Positions 20,201-30,000 of a stretch of 64,000 nt of DNA are shown here, one piece after another. The notes below the pieces were generated by a model. The model did no database searches. It was not told where the DNA came from and saw only the letters and a program-made list of their open reading frames with translations. The first letter of the stretch is position 1, and each line of letters opens with the position of its first letter. Source of the DNA: Dromiciops gliroides (Eukaryota; Chordata; Mammalia; Microbiotheria; Microbiotheriidae); the NCBI RefSeq assembly GCF_019393635.1, contig NC_057861.1, forward strand, positions 742,874,732 through 742,938,731, read 5' to 3'. The position numbers and the translations under genes are program-made.

Positions 20201-20298
20201 TCATGTCATTTCTTCCACTACCCAATCGACTGAAAGAATATGTCCTTTTCAGAGAGTATGACCTTTATGGACAAGGACGTTTAACAGGGAGTTGGTAA
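8308..20298 (+). CDS. ASB14: ASB14, ankyrin repeat and SOCS box containing 14 (nine coding exons, whole coding span)
   Basis: ASB proteins recruit substrates through ankyrin repeats and bind elongin B/C and cullin-5 through a C-terminal SOCS box, forming an E3 ubiquitin ligase. Coding exons: 8308-8429, 9577-9631/9632, 10389-10520, 10607-10765, 12608-12853, 14185-14356, 18704-19247, 19350-19503 and 20120-20298. Counting base 9632 as exonic they sum to 1764 nt, or 587 residues plus stop, the human length as I recall it. The N-terminus is acidic (residues 1-25). Ankyrin repeats run from about residue 75 to 430, with typical TPLHxAA-like and GADxN motifs. The SOCS box is in exon 9, with BC box [10 protein letters not shown] and cullin box [13 protein letters not shown]. 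All splice sites are canonical except the exon 2 donor, which reads CAG|TTAAGT. The start is set by homology ([10 protein letters not shown]); its Kozak context is poor and an in-frame ATG lies 59 codons upstream. Transcription is toward APPL1. The 5' non-coding exons are not visible. Confidence 0.93.
8515..8640 (+). mobile_element. MIR left half
   Basis: gaggcagcacggcatactg, aagaccaggatacaaatcc and gggcaagtcaattgata match MIR. Confidence 0.7.
8648..8975. mobile_element. hAT-like non-autonomous DNA transposon
   Basis: The left end acaggatttcttaatctttt and right end aggttaagaacccctg are inverted copies of the CAGGGGTTCTTAACC type. The interior is AT-rich, with ggacccctttggaag. A SINE fragment (8733-8797) lies inside it. 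Confidence 0.55.
8733..8797 (-). mobile_element. Mar1-type SINE fragment inside the hAT-like element
   Basis: ggtgaggcaatgagggttaa to caactagtaag only. Confidence 0.75.
9577..9632 (+). CDS. ASB14: ASB14 coding exon 2, with abnormal donor site
   Basis: The acceptor ttgcag ends at 9576. The exon reads [18 protein letters not shown] after completing a serine with the previous exon. To keep frame with exon 3 (G|GG for glycine, then EEDALSKL) the exon must end at 9632. The following bases are TTAAGT, so the donor would be CAG|TTAAGT instead of the consensus CAG|GTAAGT, one substitution away. The nearest GT (9632-9633) is one base early and shifts the frame. A strong GTAAGA donor at 9670 also breaks frame. 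See the finding on this site. Confidence 0.85.
9633..10388. other. ASB14: ASB14 intron 2
   Basis: Carries an inverted MIR piece at about 9865-9925 and one copy of the gctaggcactgtgctaa repeat at about 9915-9995. A cryptic strong donor TATG|GTAAGA lies at 9669-9670. Nothing else is seen. Confidence 0.6.
10389..10520 (+). CDS. ASB14: ASB14 coding exon 3
   Basis: The acceptor ccacag ends at 10388 and the donor gtagct begins at 10521. It encodes [20 protein letters not shown] and the first ankyrin repeat ([10 protein letters not shown]). An alternative AG at 10392-10393 would start the exon at 10394, in phase 0. That is the only nearby acceptor that restores frame if exon 2 ends one base early. 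Confidence 0.88.
10607..10765 (+). CDS. ASB14: ASB14 coding exon 4
   Basis: The acceptor tttcag and donor gtaaat flank 159 bases encoding an ankyrin unit with [20 protein letters not shown] and [10 protein letters not shown]. The intron before it is only 86 bases. Phase 1 on both sides. Confidence 0.92.
10766..12607. other. ASB14: ASB14 intron 4
   Basis: Contains an L2-like tail (about 11110-11260), a dispersed-repeat copy (11395-11510) and an inverted MIR (12225-12450). No gene is supported. Confidence 0.6.
12225..12450 (-). mobile_element. MIR, inverted
   Basis: tccatttacaggtgaggaaa, gttaagtgatttggccaggg and tcacacagctgg are MIR core motifs on the minus strand. Confidence 0.8.
12608..12853 (+). 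CDS. ASB14: ASB14 coding exon 5
   Basis: The acceptor ccctag and donor gtgagc flank 246 bases encoding two to three ankyrin repeats, including [18 protein letters not shown] and [22 protein letters not shown]-rich third positions and canonical repeat spacing support a functional exon. Confidence 0.94.
13045..13372. mobile_element. Inverted MIR followed by L2-like tail
   Basis: Bases 13045-13205 are an inverted MIR (cactttacagatgaggaaac). Bases 13235-13372 match an L2 3' tail (gagcttcttgagggcagg to ttgattgact). Confidence 0.7.
13465..13608 (+). mobile_element. Mar1/WSINE1-type SINE
   Basis: Complete copy. The motif aaaaataatagaa flanks both sides as the target duplication. Confidence 0.92.
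13697..13845 (-). mobile_element. Mar1/WSINE1-type SINE, inverted
   Basis: T-rich start, gacaatgagggttaagtgac to ctagctgccc. With the copy at 13465 it forms a head-out inverted pair about 90 bases apart. Confidence 0.9.
14185..14356 (+). CDS. ASB14: ASB14 coding exon 6
   Basis: The acceptor tcccag and donor gtaagt flank 172 bases. The translation includes [20 protein letters not shown] and [15 protein letters not shown], two ankyrin repeats. It ends in phase 2 (CT) and joins exon 7 to complete a leucine. Confidence 0.93.
14424..14595. repeat. Degenerate AATTC/GATTC repeat and dispersed-repeat copy
   Basis: Bases 14424-14475 are imperfect five-to-six-base units (tcaattcaattcgattc). Bases 14485-14595 are another gtgccaggcacc repeat copy. 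Confidence 0.6.
14671..14817 (+). mobile_element. Mar1/WSINE1-type SINE with perfect TSD
   Basis: Flanked by GTTTCAATAACTT at 14658-14670 and 14818-14830. Confidence 0.93.
15375..15606. mobile_element. Repeat-like segment joined to inverted MIR/SINE end
   Basis: Bases 15496-15606 are a diverged inverted SINE (ggggttaagtgacttgcccag). The preceding stretch (cagcctcactctctcctcc, agccatctgggtccagtgg, gaccggagatggccctgga) looks like a dispersed repeat that I cannot name. Confidence 0.45.
16240..16485 (+). mobile_element. MIR, nearly full length
   Basis: gcaactaggtggtgcagtgg, gagttcaaatccatcatcag, aaaatgggggaaataataac and gggttgttatgcggctcaaa in MIR order. Confidence 0.85.
16500..16622 (-). mobile_element. 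Mar1/WSINE1-type SINE, inverted, internally shortened
   Basis: ttttggtgaggcaattgggg to cacctagctgtcc, lacking part of the middle. Confidence 0.85.
17166..17201. repeat. (ATTG)n microsatellite
   Basis: About nine four-base units of tgat/attg. Confidence 0.9.
18365..18606 (-). mobile_element. Long MIR-related marsupial SINE, inverted
   Basis: Contains tccatgaccccattggaaat, tggcttgccatttacttctc, cattttacagatgaggaaac and tatccactgcaccacc, the longer SINE type also present at 47213 in the other orientation. Confidence 0.8.
18704..19247 (+). CDS. ASB14: ASB14 coding exon 7 (large ankyrin exon)
   Basis: The acceptor ttccag ends at 18703 and the donor gtaagg starts at 19248. The 544 bases encode about 181 residues with several ankyrin repeats ([40 protein letters not shown]) and the insert [20 protein letters not shown]. 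The segment ends [11 protein letters not shown], just before the SOCS-box region. An inverted MIR-type SINE lies about 100 bases upstream. Confidence 0.95.
19350..19503 (+). CDS. ASB14: ASB14 coding exon 8
   Basis: The acceptor ccctcag and donor gtaagt flank 154 bases encoding [20 protein letters not shown] and onward to SEINSVL. The exon links the ankyrin array to the SOCS box. The preceding intron is only 102 bases. Confidence 0.93.
20120..20298 (+). CDS. ASB14: ASB14 coding exon 9 with SOCS box and stop
   Basis: The acceptor ttttag ends at 20119 and the stop TAA is at 20296-20298. It encodes the SOCS box: elongin-BC motif [10 protein letters not shown] and cullin-5 motif [13 protein letters not shown], followed by the tail [13 protein letters not shown]. 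Intact SOCS-box residues argue that the protein is still under selection. Confidence 0.94.
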
Positions 20299-20750
20299 CT
20301 GAAATACTTCAGAGCAGAAGATAGTTTTGGAGCGAGTTCCCTTAAAAACAGGAAACTATTTAGCCTCTCTCCTGGTTCTACAGAGCATCTATATGGACAT
20401 TAACTCTCCCCCTTGCCCAAGCTATTGGGAACCCCACCTGTCTATCCATCTACACGCCTAGCTGATGGTTGGTATAAACAAACGGATCAATGATTTGTCA
20501 GCTTGAGGAGCTCGTGTGTGAACTCCCTCCACTAACTGATTTAAACCAGTTTAATAGATAGGCCCCAGGGAATTTCAGAATCACATGGAGGTTGGGACTT
20601 GCCCAGTGTCACACATGTATTAAGGACCGGAGGGTGGATTTGAGGGTGTTCTCTGAACTCTAAGCCCCACTCTCTGATGCTCACTCTATTACCACATTCC
20701 TTCTCTGGTAGACATGAAGTTTTAGGAATAAAAACATTACCATGAAATCT
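20299..20750 (+). other. ASB14: ASB14 3' UTR
   Basis: Non-coding sequence after the stop codon. An AATAAA hexamer at 20727-20732 gives a short 3' UTR of about 450 bases. It contains an old inverted MIR piece (about 20575-20700). Further AATAAA-like sites near 21680 could extend the transcript. Confidence 0.6.
20727..20732 (+). promoter_or_regulatory. ASB14: Poly(A) signal AATAAA, probably for ASB14
   Basis: A perfect AATAAA about 430 bases after the ASB14 stop codon, on the coding strand. It is the first perfect hexamer I see downstream of the stop. Confidence 0.5.
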
Positions 20751-20934
20751 CAATTAACTGGAATGGTCCCATTATCTGGCTAATGATGTTTTCAACTCAT
20801 TAGAAATCTTTCCAAAACTATCCACTGACTTTTGCACTTAAGTAAAGAAAGTATTCTCAAAAAAGTGGAGTCTTTAATGACTGATCTTGTAATTGTTTTA
20901 TTTTTAGCAAGTTCTTATTGTATCGTGTTGGCAG

Positions 20935-21270
20935 ATGAAGAATGTGTTGGGATGGAGTCAGGTGACCTGCCTCTAAACTGCTGTGGACAAATCATTCCCT
21001 AGTCCTCAGTTTCTTTGTCTGTTTGTTAAACAAGGGGATGAGAAGAGATGATTCTTGAGATCTGTTCTGGCTCTAACATTTTCACTCTAGGACATTTGGG
21101 TCAGTAATCTTCAGTTCAAAGCCCAGATCCAACTGACTGCCATGCAGCTATGGGCAAATTCCTGAATTTTTTTGAGCCTAAGATGGGGGAATTTTAACCA
21201 ATAAGCATTTATTAAGCGCCTACTATATGCTGTACCCTATGCTAGGTGCTAGGGATCCTTTAGCACCTTT
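20935..21270 (+). mobile_element. MIR remnant and dispersed-repeat copy
   Basis: Bases 20935-21090 resemble MIR. Bases 21195-21260 are a cctactatatgctgtacc repeat copy. Downstream, 21270-22530 shows nothing I can name. Confidence 0.5.
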
Positions 21271-22529
21271 GTGTTGCCGGCAGGACACACATCTAGCAAC
21301 TTTAATGCACAAGAAGGCACATGTGAAGAGGGCAAGACTGTTAGAAAAGAGATTTCAGGATTAGGAACAGAAAAGGCCTAATACTTGTTATCATATAACC
21401 TTATCTTAAAGGGATTCTGCAGAAAGGGCTTTGTAAATCAGACTTCAGTAGTTTGATTCTCTGGGTTTACTTAGAAAGTGAACTTACCTTAAAAACAAAC
21501 AAAAGCCCAGTACCAATTTCTAGTCATTTGCTTTCTTAGGTCAAGTACAAAATAAGTAGGGAGGAATTTGGTTGAGGTCTTCAGTTAAATAAGGGTTTAA
21601 GGTAAATGTCTTTATATAAGATGCTGGATGTCTGTTAAGCTTGCTATTAAGAATGCTAATATAGGAAGTTGTGTTTTAAATAAATACGTATGAATTTAAA
21701 TAAAATGTGGTAACATTGTCAAATTTCTAATGACTCCAGTTACCTGAATAGAAACTGATCACTGCTGGGCATACAGAAAAGTACAGATAATCGGCAGATT
21801 TATTGATAAAAACATGATAGACAGCATGTGATTAAATGACCTACATGATTTTGTTCCTGTATATTTTAAAATAATGGATTTAAACACCAGTTTCTATATG
21901 TAGAAAGTTAGGTAATTAGACATTTTACATGCATCTTAAGAATATCATACTCTTCTGGCTATGCTAGTATTCAGGCAATACATCAATAATTTGATATAAA
22001 AATAAAATGTGAGAGAATCAATCCCTTTCCATCTTTAGTTTTTAAAGGCAATGCCCAATTCAGTAAACAAGAGCACCTTCCAGAACCCTGTGATGTCCTC
22101 TGCCTCACCGAGTTTATCAGATGTGGGACTTAAAGCACCATAGGCTACTTTCACAAGCACATATTTACTTTGTAGATTGAGTGATGGACAGTCTTTTACA
22201 AAAACATTTGCAACAATAACTGCCATTAATAGTCTATTTTTTCTTAAGTTAAAGGGTCAGATTATGAATGTGTGTATACAGATGCAGAATATACATGTAT
22301 CTAGATTAGTTAAATTACTTAAGTAAAAATTCTTTTCCCTTTGTTTCCTGACCCCTCCAAGAAAGTTTACAAACCTTATAAAATATAGAGAGGACTGGCC
22401 CACACAAATCAACCCCTATAAGAATGGGATGTTAAGTACTAAAGAAATTATAAATAACAGCAAGTGGGAAATTCTATCATTTAAGCAACACTATAGGTTT
22501 GTGCTGGTGTATACATTCACCTGATCCTT

Positions 22530-22720
22530 TAGAATAGAGGTGTCAAACCTGGCCCAGCAAAACTCTCACATGATGCTGGACATATATCTAAATGTAATTA
22601 GGAAATGTTTAACAAAACACATAAAAATACAACACAGATCATTAATTTGTGGCTGGCAGGGATTGGTTTCTTTTTGAGTCTGACCCTACTGTTTTCGAGG
22701 ATGGCACTTCTATAGAAGGT
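22530..22720. mobile_element. hAT-like element (gaggtgtcaaac type)
   Basis: Starts tagaggtgtcaaacctggcc, a CAGAGGTGTCAAAC-type terminus. The interior has taattaggaaatgtttaaca and cacagatcattaatttgtgg, shared with 35670-35790. Confidence 0.5.
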
Positions 22721-22975
22721 GCTTGGTGGTAGTCGGACCAAAAGTAAATGTAAGCCTTCTAACATGTTAAATCCAATTATTGAAAAATGTCACTTTCCAC
22801 TGCCTGTCACATTCCTGAAAAAGTGGCAATACATAGAATTATAGCTTTGTAAACAGAAGAAAAAAGTCCACATCTTTGACAAGGTATGTGATTTGAAAGC
22901 ATTTAGATTCAATACAAAGATTTATATTCCATTCACCTACTTCAAACCCCAAATCACTACATATAAAACATGTAT

Positions 22976-22981
22976 TTTATT
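22976..22981 (-). promoter_or_regulatory. APPL1: Candidate distal APPL1 poly(A) signal
   Basis: AATAAA on the minus strand (TTTATT on the plus), followed downstream by T/G-rich sequence. Confidence 0.4.
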
Positions 22982-24089
22982 ATACATTTAAAATCCAAAT
23001 GGCATATTACCTTCAGTCCTGTCAGCAATATTCCATATCTATTTTTACAATATAAAAAATCCCAAATGTCACCGTTGTCTTATATACAATCCCAAATTTT
23101 GCATGTTTTTTAATTATTGAAATTATTGAAAACTGCTGAAAAGTACACCAATAAAAGGATCAATCTAGTATTACAAAAATTTGCCCATGTCACATTACAA
23201 AATCACCTGAACATACTACAAAAAGTAGTCATTTTTGTACATGAACTCGGTTTGTACATGGACCTGTTCTCATGTTAGCTTTTCATATACATGGTAAATT
23301 ATCTTAGATCATCACAAGTGATGGCTTAAAAAATGTAATGAAATTCTGATTTCCCTACAGATGTGTCTTAATAATTGAGTCTCTAATTCCATGGGAATGA
23401 AGATCAAATCTCATAGATGTAAGGTGAGCCATTTCTCCAACTGGAATGAAATACTCTCCATAACAGGGGCCCTTTTGGCTGCCTGAAGTGGAGCAGATCC
23501 GAGCTTAAGCTATTAAATGAAACAAGAACAAAACCAAAATCAATGATATGATTCAATGCTCTGTGGGCCAATGGATGCTTCGGATGCTTAGAATTTAAAA
23601 GAAAACTTTCTATAAAATACTTGGAACTTCCTAGATCTGTTTCTAAAATTTGTAGAAGGGTTGATTTCTTTGTTGAATGAGAATTCTCATATTAACATCA
23701 TGTTCATGTCTTAATTATCTATTCCCTTTGTTCTTTGTCCTTTTAACTTGGGTCAAGTAGCCTTTTTTAAAAAAATGACATTTTAGGGTTCTCTTATAAA
23801 CACCCATGAAGGGGAGGTGTTCCAGTATGGCACAACACTGACTTCAGGCACTATTTGAAAGATGCCAACCAGTGTCCAAAGTGGAATATTTGACAGTAGT
23901 TGAAAGGAGAATATAACAGGTGGCTTCTAAGTTTTTTTTTTTTTTACTTTGGTAAAAAGGTAGGGAAAGGTAGGGCCTAGGAAATTTTCTACTTATATAC
24001 TCTATGTATTTCTTCAGGATGTGGATTGACTTAATCATTAAGAACATTAACCAGGGGAAAACACCTTAAACCCTAATCCTATTATCACC

Positions 24090-24640
24090 AGGATTTAAAT
24101 TAAATAAATATATATATGAAGCACCTACTACTCCATGCAAGGCACCTATGGTGCTGAGGGCAGAAACACCTATATCACAAACCCCTCCCTCAAGAAACTT
24201 GTAGGGCTTGAGTTTGGCTTTAAAATAGCAGAAGGACTCTGGCATGCAGAGTGGTTGGGGGTAGTGGATGAGGGCTGACAGGGTGAGACCAGGAGAGAGA
24301 GAATAGTCGACTTTGACTAGAATGTAGAATATATAATTGGGAAATAGTATATTTTAAGGCTAGAAAAATGTTGGAACCAGGTTGTAAAGGACATCGAATG
24401 CCAAGACCAGAAGTTGACAATTGATTGAGAGGGCAATGGGGAGGTTTGAGGATTGAAGAGTGAAGTGATCAGCTCAGTGCATTAAGATTTCGAGGACCAT
24501 GGTATGAATGTTAGATTGAAGAGGGGATCAAAGGGAGACCAAAAAACAAAATCAACAGGCTATTATTATAGTCATCTAGGCAAGAAGAAATGAGACTGAA
24601 CTAGTCAAGTGGAAGAAATTTGGTAAAGTCCCTTACAACG
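24090..24640. repeat. Old long dispersed repeat
   Basis: gaagcacctactactccatg, later gttgtaaaggacatcgaatg and ggctattattatagtcatct. This order recurs in old mammalian repeats that I cannot name from memory. It lies inside the longer candidate APPL1 3' UTR. Confidence 0.45.
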
Positions 24641-24731
24641 ATCAGAAACAAACATAGATAGTCAACTCTCAGTTATCTATAGCAGAATAGAGGCTGGAAT
24701 CATCTAGGGTAGCAACTAATTAAAAATAATT

Positions 24732-24737
24732 TTTATT
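24732..24737 (-). promoter_or_regulatory. APPL1: Candidate proximal APPL1 poly(A) signal
   Basis: AATAAA on the minus strand about 2.2 kb after the stop codon. It is the first perfect hexamer I noticed. Confidence 0.3.
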
Positions 24738-26908
24738 TGGCTTTAGAGTTTTTAAATGTACATATGGATATGGATTTGATATCATAAAACTGACAACAGT
24801 TCAAAACAAAAGTGAGAGCATGTTGTAGGGACTCAAGAAAAACAGGAAAATCGCCTGCCTTCCTCATTTTGCTCTCTCCAAATCAACAGTCATACTGGAT
24901 TAAGGATAAACAGTATTAATTTCATCAGCTTACACAGAACTTTCTGTTCTTGCTAAAATTTTCCCTTGTTTCTTGTTTTTAAAGAAGTTCCCTAAAGGTT
25001 GTAGAGACTGCATTGGAAATATGAGTAGATGGACACAAGCTACGATGTAAACAAAGGATTTAAGCAGAATATGCGCCACTCAGCAATAACAACTTAAGAG
25101 CAAGATTTTACATGGATGATTATTGATCAGAGAACAATTTTTCATGTGAAGGAATTAGTTCATACTGACATTTATACCATTCTCTATATAAATGGTAAGC
25201 CATATCACATCCTCCAATAAATTCAATAATTTGTTTATAAATTTGTTTTTTTTAAACTACATGTCTTGGTAACATAATGCTGCCAATAAATTAAATAAGC
25301 CAAAATCTCTACTTGGCACACAGACAGATAAAAGAAAGGCCTAATTAAGGATCCTATGTCACTTGTTCTAGTGATCACAGAAAGCAGTAACCCCACACAC
25401 TGAGTGAAAGCTGAAATTGAACCCTTCTAGTCAGTTCACTTTTGAGAAAAATCCCTGCATTTTAAAGAATAGTTTTCCCTTGTGAAATTCTAGATTGTTA
25501 TTGGAAATTGTAATTTTTGACCAAATTCACAAATTGACTGAAACATCTTAGTACATTTAATTTGCTGAAACTATAGTTTTGTGTGAAATTCTTAAATTTA
25601 GGAGAAGCACTATTTGCCAGAAACATTAGTAATTGTAAAAAATAAACATCTGACATGGAATAGCCCTGTAGAAAATTATCATTTATAACTATGGCTCAGA
25701 GCCCAAACCACTTTCCTTTGTCAATTTTTCTATAGCATACTAGACATTACATGTTTTTCAATCTTGTGCATGTGTCTTCCACTTATTAGAAGAGTATTAT
25801 TTACAATGATTAGTGCAAATATGGTATTTTTATAAATTAGTTGTTTACTATTATGGATGGTTCAATATCATACACAGCAAGAAGCTGAGGGTTATTTATC
25901 TGTGAAAACTTGGAGGTCAACTGAAATTATTCCAAGCAAGCACAAATTCCCCAATATTTCAGGGATTTCTGCTTAATCAGTAAACATAATTTCTAAAGAA
26001 CTTTTGCTGCAAAGTCACTCAATTGTAATGAAAATTATGATTTTATATGATATAAAAAATAGAATTCATCACTGAGTAAAACATACCAAAGGCTACTTTG
26101 CCTTATCCATATCCAATATCTAAAACGTATTTGAACAAAAAGCTGTCCTTTCACAAGTCCCCAGATCTTCTAACTTTAACCAGTACTACTCTGTGGCAGT
26201 AATTCAAGTCCCAACCTGAGAATGAGAGTGTGATGCTCACATGCCAACAGCTAGGTTCATCTTCACAAGGGGATGCCTTTGTTTCTATTTCCATAGACAC
26301 CAGGATGTGATTACGATTACATCCCATGAAGTCATGCCAAGGATAGATTCTGAGATTAAGTGGCACCTCCCTGAAAACTCTAAACCATACACATCAAACC
26401 TGTGTCCCAGGACTGCTCCAAGGAGTATTGCACATTCACGGTTATAACATCAGTCTCACAAGAATGAGCGATTCTTTGCAATAAAATGCAAATGGTTTTG
26501 AACCTGTTCAGTATAAAGCTTCTTCTAGCTTCTGGCAGACAGAAAATAACATCCCCATGTATAGCTGAAGCCCAAAGATAAATAATTCCTTTTTGCATAT
26601 ACCCAGGTGCAAAGCCAAGATAAAAAGTTTGAAATTGGGCGGGGGGGGGGGCACTCCCAATTCAGTATAATTCTGCAGCAACCTACTTCAGTAAACTGAC
26701 AGATTTTTTTAAACATATGGAATTAGGTGTTAAGTTATTGTTATTACAGTAATTGTAAGTCGATTTTATGAGGAAAAAAAATCAATGTAAAACTTGGTTG
26801 CCAAGTCAGTCTTCTAGAAAAAAATCTGAAGTATCAACCTTGATGCCTCTTAAGGTCATTTCACTTGTGCTGTTTCACCTCAAAAAGCCACCCCCAAAAT
26901 GGAGAACC

Positions 26909-27058
26909 TCATGCTTCTGACTCTTTCTTCTTCTTTCCATCTTCTCCCAAATCACTCTCTTCAGACTGGCTACTACTTAGGACCACAAATTGTCCTTCTC
27001 CACTTGTCTGGTTTGGTCTACTGGAGGCAGCTATTAATCGACTTTGTTCTTCTAAATC
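26909..27058 (-). CDS. APPL1: APPL1 last coding exon and stop
   Basis: Forty-nine codons from DLEEQSRLIAASSRPNQTSG to the C-terminus GEDGKKKKESEA, with the TGA at 26909-26911. The acceptor is taccag. The acidic-basic tail is as in human apart from an extra lysine. Confidence 0.96.
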   Translation of the reverse strand, partial: DLEEQSRLIAASSRPNQTSGEGQFVVLSSSQSEESDLGEDGKKKKESEA

Positions 27059-30000
27059 CTGGTAGAAATAAGAAATCACAATGAATTTTATGGCTCTCTG
27101 TAATCAGATGAAAAACCACAGGGCTATCATAAAATAACACTAAATCACTAAAATGAGAGACTACTTGAAAATCTAACTAAGGACTTTTTCAGAACTAGCT
27201 TTGTTTCAAGAACTCTTGGGAATGAGTAAGCTAAATATTATGTTGGTGTCCTAGAATACTCTTTTTGCTTGCAAAATAAACACTTGGGGAACTGCCTCAA
27301 TTGATCTAGAGATATTTTTAAAAAGAAAACTGACTAGTGTTATAAGTTCCATTATCTTCTAATTCCACTTTGATTTTAAAATCATACTTCTAGTGCCAAG
27401 CACAGCACCTAGCACATAGCTTAATAAATGCTTGTTGATTGCTTGACTGTCAGCTTTTGACCAAAAGTGTTATCCCTCAATTTGATCAATTTTTTTCACT
27501 GACCAGACTTGGCTCTTTGACTCTCAGACGATTAAAAAAAAAATCAAATGCATCCCTCCTAAAAACAACATCTGTCCCAGTTTTCAAGACTGTCAATAGT
27601 ACGTCCTGCTGGCTCTGAAGACCATTCTTAAAGTGCTCCAAAAATGTACCGAGCACTAGCACCCTACTTGTGATTCCTCTCTCTTAAGGGGATGTCACAT
27701 GTGAACATGTAAATGACAACATGGCTATGAAAACACCAGGCTCATCACTTGCCAGGTCACTCAACAGACTTAGGTGATATTCTGGAAAGTGGTTCAAATT
27801 ACACATTGACTTTGATATGTAAATTTTTTTTGGTGAGGCAATTGGGGTTAAGTGGCTTGCCCAGGGTCACACAGCTAGTTAGTGTCAAGTGTCTGAGGTC
27901 ACATTTGAACTCAGGTCCTCCTGATTCCAGGGCTGGTGCTCTATCCACTGCACCACCTAGATGCCCCACACATTGACTTTGAAAGAAAACTCAAAAATAC
28001 CTCTGCTGTCCCAATAACAAGATTTTAGAAAAAAGGATACCTTCTCAATTTGTTTCTGTTTATTCAGTTCCTTCTGTTGTTTCTCTTTTACTCTCTCTAT
28101 TTCTTTTTGTTTCTCTGATGCTCTACGATCCTGAAGAAAAGGCAAAGTCCATTTATACAAAACGAATTTGCATTCATGTTTTTAGTAATCTATTCTAGAG
28201 ATGAATTTTTACTTGATAAGAGCACCTTAAATCTTCTCTTTTACATGAAAACAGCCATGTAATAGGTTGTTTTTAAACTTCAGCATTACATTTATGTGGA
28301 ACTTCAAAATATTTTGTTTCAGAAATACTTGCAGTGATGCCTCCATGGGAAGGAGGCAGACGGTCTGGCTTCTATATTCCTACTCCAGCAAAACCCTGAA
28401 GTCAGTGCCAGACTTAATGATGATCAAGAAATTGAATGAGATGCTACAGTAGGTGATCTCTCCCATCCCTGAATGCCACAGGCATAGGATCATACCGAAA
28501 GGCTTGGTGTCTAAGGGGAAGCAAGGGTGGAGAACTCTCCCCTAAGACACCTCAGGGTACAGACCTTGGAAACGCTTGGGAGCAGCAGAGGGCAGCAATC
28601 AGTGTGTCCCTATGGCACTTGGACTGGGGCACCTCAAGCCCAGGGCTCTGAACTCCCTAACACTCTGTCCTGAGATACAAGAGAAGGCCCTTAAGAACTT
28701 CAAAGATCCATGAGGACACAACCTCAGAAAATGAAGATCATCATGGGAACCTAGAAGACCTGAGGCAAGCAAAGCAGGGGCTAGAGCACAAACCCCCCAA
28801 TTCAGGAACTAAAGTTGAATAGAAGAAAACACCAGCCAGCAGCAAAAAGTACTGCAACTCTAGAGATTCAAAAATGAAAGAGTAATTCTATAATAACTGT
28901 AAGCAGATACTTTTAAAGGAAAAAATATTTCTCACATGGACCATATGAATACTTAGAAGTAAAGCAAAAGACTAATTTAAAAAAAAGGCTCTGGAGGAAA
29001 GAACTGGAAAAAAGAACAAATACTTTAGAAGTGAAAATAGTAACCCTAAGTCAAGTAACAGGCTCTGTGAAAACTAGACTACACCAAATAGAAGTCAATG
29101 GCTCCATGAGACAGAATTATTAGCACAAAATCAAAAGAATGAAAAAAGAAACAGAAGAAAATATAAGCTCTTTGATAGAAAAAACAACTGACCTAGAAAA
29201 CAGATCAAGGGGAGAGGATTTAATAATCACTGAACTAGGGGGCAGCTAGGTGGTGCAGTGGATAAAGCACAGGCCCTGGATTCGAGAGGACCTGAGTTCA
29301 AATCTGGCCTCAGGCACTTGACACTACTAGCTGTGTGGCCCTGGGCTAGTCACTTAAACTTCATTGTCCCGCTCGCCCCCCCCCCCAAAAAAAATCACTG
29401 AACTACCTGAAAGTTAGGACAAAAAACAAAACAAAACTGGACAATATATTTCAAGAACTTATAAGTTAGAACTACCAAGATCTATTAGAACTAGGGGGGA
29501 AAAATAAAGAATGAATTCACCAAATCATCTCCTGAAAGGAACTTCAAAAGGAAAAGTTCCAGGAATGTCATGGCCAAAGTGTCATAGCCAAAGTCCAAAA
29601 CTCCCATCATCAAAAACAACAAAACAAAACAAAACCTACACATATCTAGAAAAAAAGCAGTTCAAGTACCAAGCAACTATAGTCAAGATCACATGAGACC
29701 TGATAGTGCCTAGTATAAATGAGAGGTAATTATGGAATATGATATTCTAAAAGGCAAAAGATAATATAAATACAAAAGAGTCCAAAGAGATGTTGAAAGA
29801 TAAATTTATCTGAGTAATCAGAAGCAACTGTGTGATGGTGTAGTGCTAACATTCTAGTAGGGAGAGAAGAAATAAGTGTTTCTTTAGAACTTTAGTGTCT
29901 TAAAAGGATACTGAGGGATTACAGAAAAACAAGTCCTAGAAGTAGACTAATTCTGTTATGTGGGTTTTCAGAGGAGAAAGAGAAGGGAGGGTAAAAGTAA

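Larger units (their letters stand above)
22960..26908 (-). other. APPL1: APPL1 3' UTR (distal end provisional)
   Basis: AT-rich non-coding sequence after the APPL1 stop codon, nearly free of recent SINEs. Reading on the minus strand, AATAAA hexamers occur at 24732-24737 (about 2.2 kb 3' UTR) and 22976-22981 (about 3.9 kb). The distal one is followed by a TG-rich stretch and agrees better with the long 3' UTR I recall for human APPL1. An old repeat (24090-24640) lies between the two sites. Confidence 0.55.

Noticed and set aside
28041-28160. Extended frame running 5' of APPL1 exon 21 (MYKWTLPFLQ)
   Set aside because: The first residues are intron read-through; the acceptor cttcag places the exon start at the DRRAS codon.
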